Assembly: GCA_002319075.1 (NCBI GenBank)
Contig: NVQB01000001.1
Coordinates: forward strand, 186,001 to 250,000
Length of the DNA stretch: 64,000 bases
Direction of reading: 5' to 3'
Origin: Sphingobacteriaceae bacterium
GTDB taxonomy: Bacteria; Bacteroidota; Bacteroidia; B-17B0; Aurantibacillaceae
The first letter of the stretch is position 1. Each line of letters opens with the position of its first letter. Under the pieces are notes generated by a model that saw only the letters and a program-made list of their open reading frames with translations, was not told the DNA's origin and ran no database searches. A program made the translations under genes and the position numbers. Of this stretch, positions 63,301 to 64,000 are shown piece after piece.

Positions 63301-64000
63301 TCTTACGGTGACCTATACTTTGGTTGACGGACCTTGTTTAGACATGTCCAGCACTGTGCTACAAATTTCGAAATTTATTCCTGCCACCTTAACCGGACCT
63401 GCTCCTGATTTTTGTTATTCGACTCCCGCATTCAATCTCATGAGCTTAGTATTAAATACAAGCGGAACATGGACTGCAGCGAGCGGTGTTGCCACCAATT
63501 CTTTTTTTCCAAATGGTTTGGCTACTAACACCTACGCCTTAACTTACAACACCACTTCAGTACCGAATGCACTTTTGTGTCCGGATAGCCAAACACTTTT
63601 TGTATCTGTATTAAATCCAGCACAACCCACCATTACTCCGGTTTCGACTTTGTGTAATAATGTAAATCCATTTCAATTAAGCGTCAGCCCGAATACAGGC
63701 CAATGGAGCACAACTGCTTATTTGTCGGACAATGGGTTGTTTTCGCCGGCCCTCAGCTCTATTGGAAATAACTTAATTCAGTACAGTATTGGAACTCCTA
63801 CTTGTAACCGACACCAGGCCATGAACATTAACGTAGAAGCATTTGTTCCAGCTACGATTACAGGAAATATTCCTGATCTGTGCAACAACAGTCCGGTTAT
63901 TAACTTATCTCCATTTACTTCAAATAACCTGGGACACTGGACGGGAACAGGGATCAGTGGCACTGATTTTAATCCTGCCGTTGCCGGTGCAGGAAGTGTT
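60314..64000 (+). CDS. Giant repetitive surface protein (SprB-like repeats), 3' end outside window
   Basis: ATG at 60314 with signal peptide (LLITLLLLLSILETNLYSQ). The frame has no stop to the window edge (1229 codons). Residues about 130-360 form a jelly-roll-like domain (NEDFESTTPGTYNTSN ... LYFDAKCGGS), followed by Ig/PKD-like domains and then tandem ~85-aa repeats with the pattern LC.N.......L......G.W......V....F.P......N.YTLTY (for example CVTSPAFNLMTIVQGTAGGS, CTNAAPFSLTANPAGGGWS, CYSTPAFNLMSLVLNTSGTW, CNNSPVINLSPFTSNNLGHW). Such repeats fill gliding-motility adhesins like SprB. A T9SS sorting domain is expected downstream but cannot be seen. Confidence 0.82.
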   Translation, partial: MKNLLITLLLLLSILETNLYSQTDRNSAIQNTSVDAKASYISNQSYLSASTVKDYKNFYGDSLKGFNEAAVKTELLARLYVGEEFINVMAIRKREYINQKYKLGRFAPNQQTTQTQTTPKGKTSGAGASINGAPCTNEDFESTTPGTYNTSNAVSGWVVESTSSSTCQVTCNNPAPIWVGGSPEFSIVSTPILGHPYIGNIGASPLGGTNVAVLNDVVPGFTVTRISTTFPVTTQNSLFQFAYAGSWDGSGHLCCDQPFFTINMFDCNGAALGCSSVSLTPSGPSCNSGNNGYTVTNNVSWTNWQIQYIDLTPYIGSCVTMQIVNGDCTGGAHHGSLYFDAKCGGSILCGNCSPPTTNTISIAGPVSFCSGSGVAQIAAPLGYATYSWVAPASGPTLSPAMSTMQVISISNPVANSVYTLYLTSFSGCQFVSTNTIAPSSVNIAGLASAPSCAGGASGTATVVGNGSGSGYNYTWLNSANLVVGTASIVTGLPAGIYSIVLTGLGAAGCGSAVATTTIGTAAPAVQSILKPFCGNVAPILTNGGSNFQWYSGTSAITASLGGNSPTIAIQNPVNGQTISVTYISNQGCQDSVQYILASTTPGFLMATGITSVCLNGTNGTGQINLATAQGAPSGFNYINVASSGSNTPAYNTSTSAGTATNLTLSGLAAGTYSVNAFDGACYYTSTFVVNTHVFNYTLTPSSPTLCPGNSLAASVNFGYAPGGMYTYQWSPSTWLIGTTSANSIVSPTVVPGTQATIVYTVVVTPTLINCPLVKHMTITAVNPGTPTFSVIPALCNNSSAYQILTNLPGGSFSTSFSGTASPVSAGGLITPSHTNIVFGVNTFTYSTSVYTCAASNTGTYEVSEFRTAALSAGVPALCVTSPAFNLMTIVQGTAGGSWNGTNVNANQFSPANLLSGNYTLTYSRTSSPNTLACPSNTSINVAVTNTLIPTITQVSEFCTNAAPFSLTANPAGGGWSAAMGVTNSGLVMPANITSPNLTVTYTLVDGPCLDMSSTVLQISKFIPATLTGPAPDFCYSTPAFNLMSLVLNTSGTWTAASGVATNSFFPNGLATNTYALTYNTTSVPNALLCPDSQTLFVSVLNPAQPTITPVSTLCNNVNPFQLSVSPNTGQWSTTAYLSDNGLFSPALSSIGNNLIQYSIGTPTCNRHQAMNINVEAFVPATITGNIPDLCNNSPVINLSPFTSNNLGHWTGTGISGTDFNPAVAGAGSV

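Noticed and set aside
1-64000. tRNA, rRNA, tmRNA or riboswitch genes
   Set aside because: I looked through the gene-free stretches and found no cloverleaf, conserved core or known aptamer that I could support; a covariance-model scan (tRNAscan, Infernal) would settle this.

Overview
The window is chromosomal DNA of a Bacteroidota bacterium. The evidence is direct: five complete secreted proteins end in a type IX secretion (T9SS) type A sorting domain, porX (the PglZ-domain T9SS response regulator) is present, many lipoproteins and A-Q-type signal peptides occur, and many starts are preceded by the Bacteroidota sigma-factor -7 element TAnnTTTG with a -33 TTG instead of a Shine-Dalgarno sequence. 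DNA is AT-rich, coding is dense on both strands, and I see no tRNA, rRNA, transposase, phage gene or CRISPR array. I could not fix genus or species.

Layout. 1-1.5 kb: a truncated arylsulfotransferase-like gene and superoxide dismutase. 1.5-17.8 kb: a tandem array of five same-strand T9SS cargo genes. Three are 1068-aa right-handed beta-helix proteins, each with the same promoter and terminator. A fourth has a different head on the same kind of stalk, and a fifth is a more diverged beta-helix relative. 18-24.7 kb: a porin-like protein, pcm, a Gfo/Idh-lipoprotein-glycosyl-phosphate transferase group suggesting surface polysaccharide synthesis, a hairpin-bearing tandem repeat array, and a UbiA-family prenyltransferase. 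24.8-31.8 kb: the porX-thioredoxin-like-tsaE-porin operon, an HD phosphohydrolase and an M49 peptidase lipoprotein. 31.9-37.4 kb: a SPOR-like protein, the surE-membrane protein-lpxB-SpoIID operon, and a Zn membrane protease. 37.4-37.9 kb: twenty 25-bp repeats. 38-47 kb: housekeeping genes (fbp, a 2Fe-2S ferredoxin operon, a TIGR01777 epimerase, birA, rsfS-ftsH, a REC-only regulator, TfoX-N). 47.2-51.8 kb: a 1517-aa T9SS cargo protein with three internal ~145-aa modules. 52-55 kb: two lipoproteins and a DEAD-box helicase. 55.1-55.8 kb: a hairpin-rich intergenic region. 55.8-60.1 kb: a PIG-L deacetylase, an unlisted 41-aa membrane peptide and a sodium:solute symporter. From 60.3 kb to the window edge: the start of a giant repetitive adhesin-like gene.

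How it fits together. Much of the window concerns the cell surface: cargo for T9SS, a regulator of that system, outer-membrane barrels, lipid A (lpxB) and polysaccharide functions. The most unusual system is the cargo array. A ~578-residue constant C-terminal stalk plus sorting domain is joined to variable N-terminal heads. The copies show mosaic similarity that looks like gene conversion, so this may be a head-variable, stalk-constant surface-protein locus. The second is a pair of short-repeat arrays (23.2-23.7 and 37.4-37.9 kb) built on one core; in the first, a 38-bp palindrome-bearing segment splits the core at a constant position and was amplified with it.
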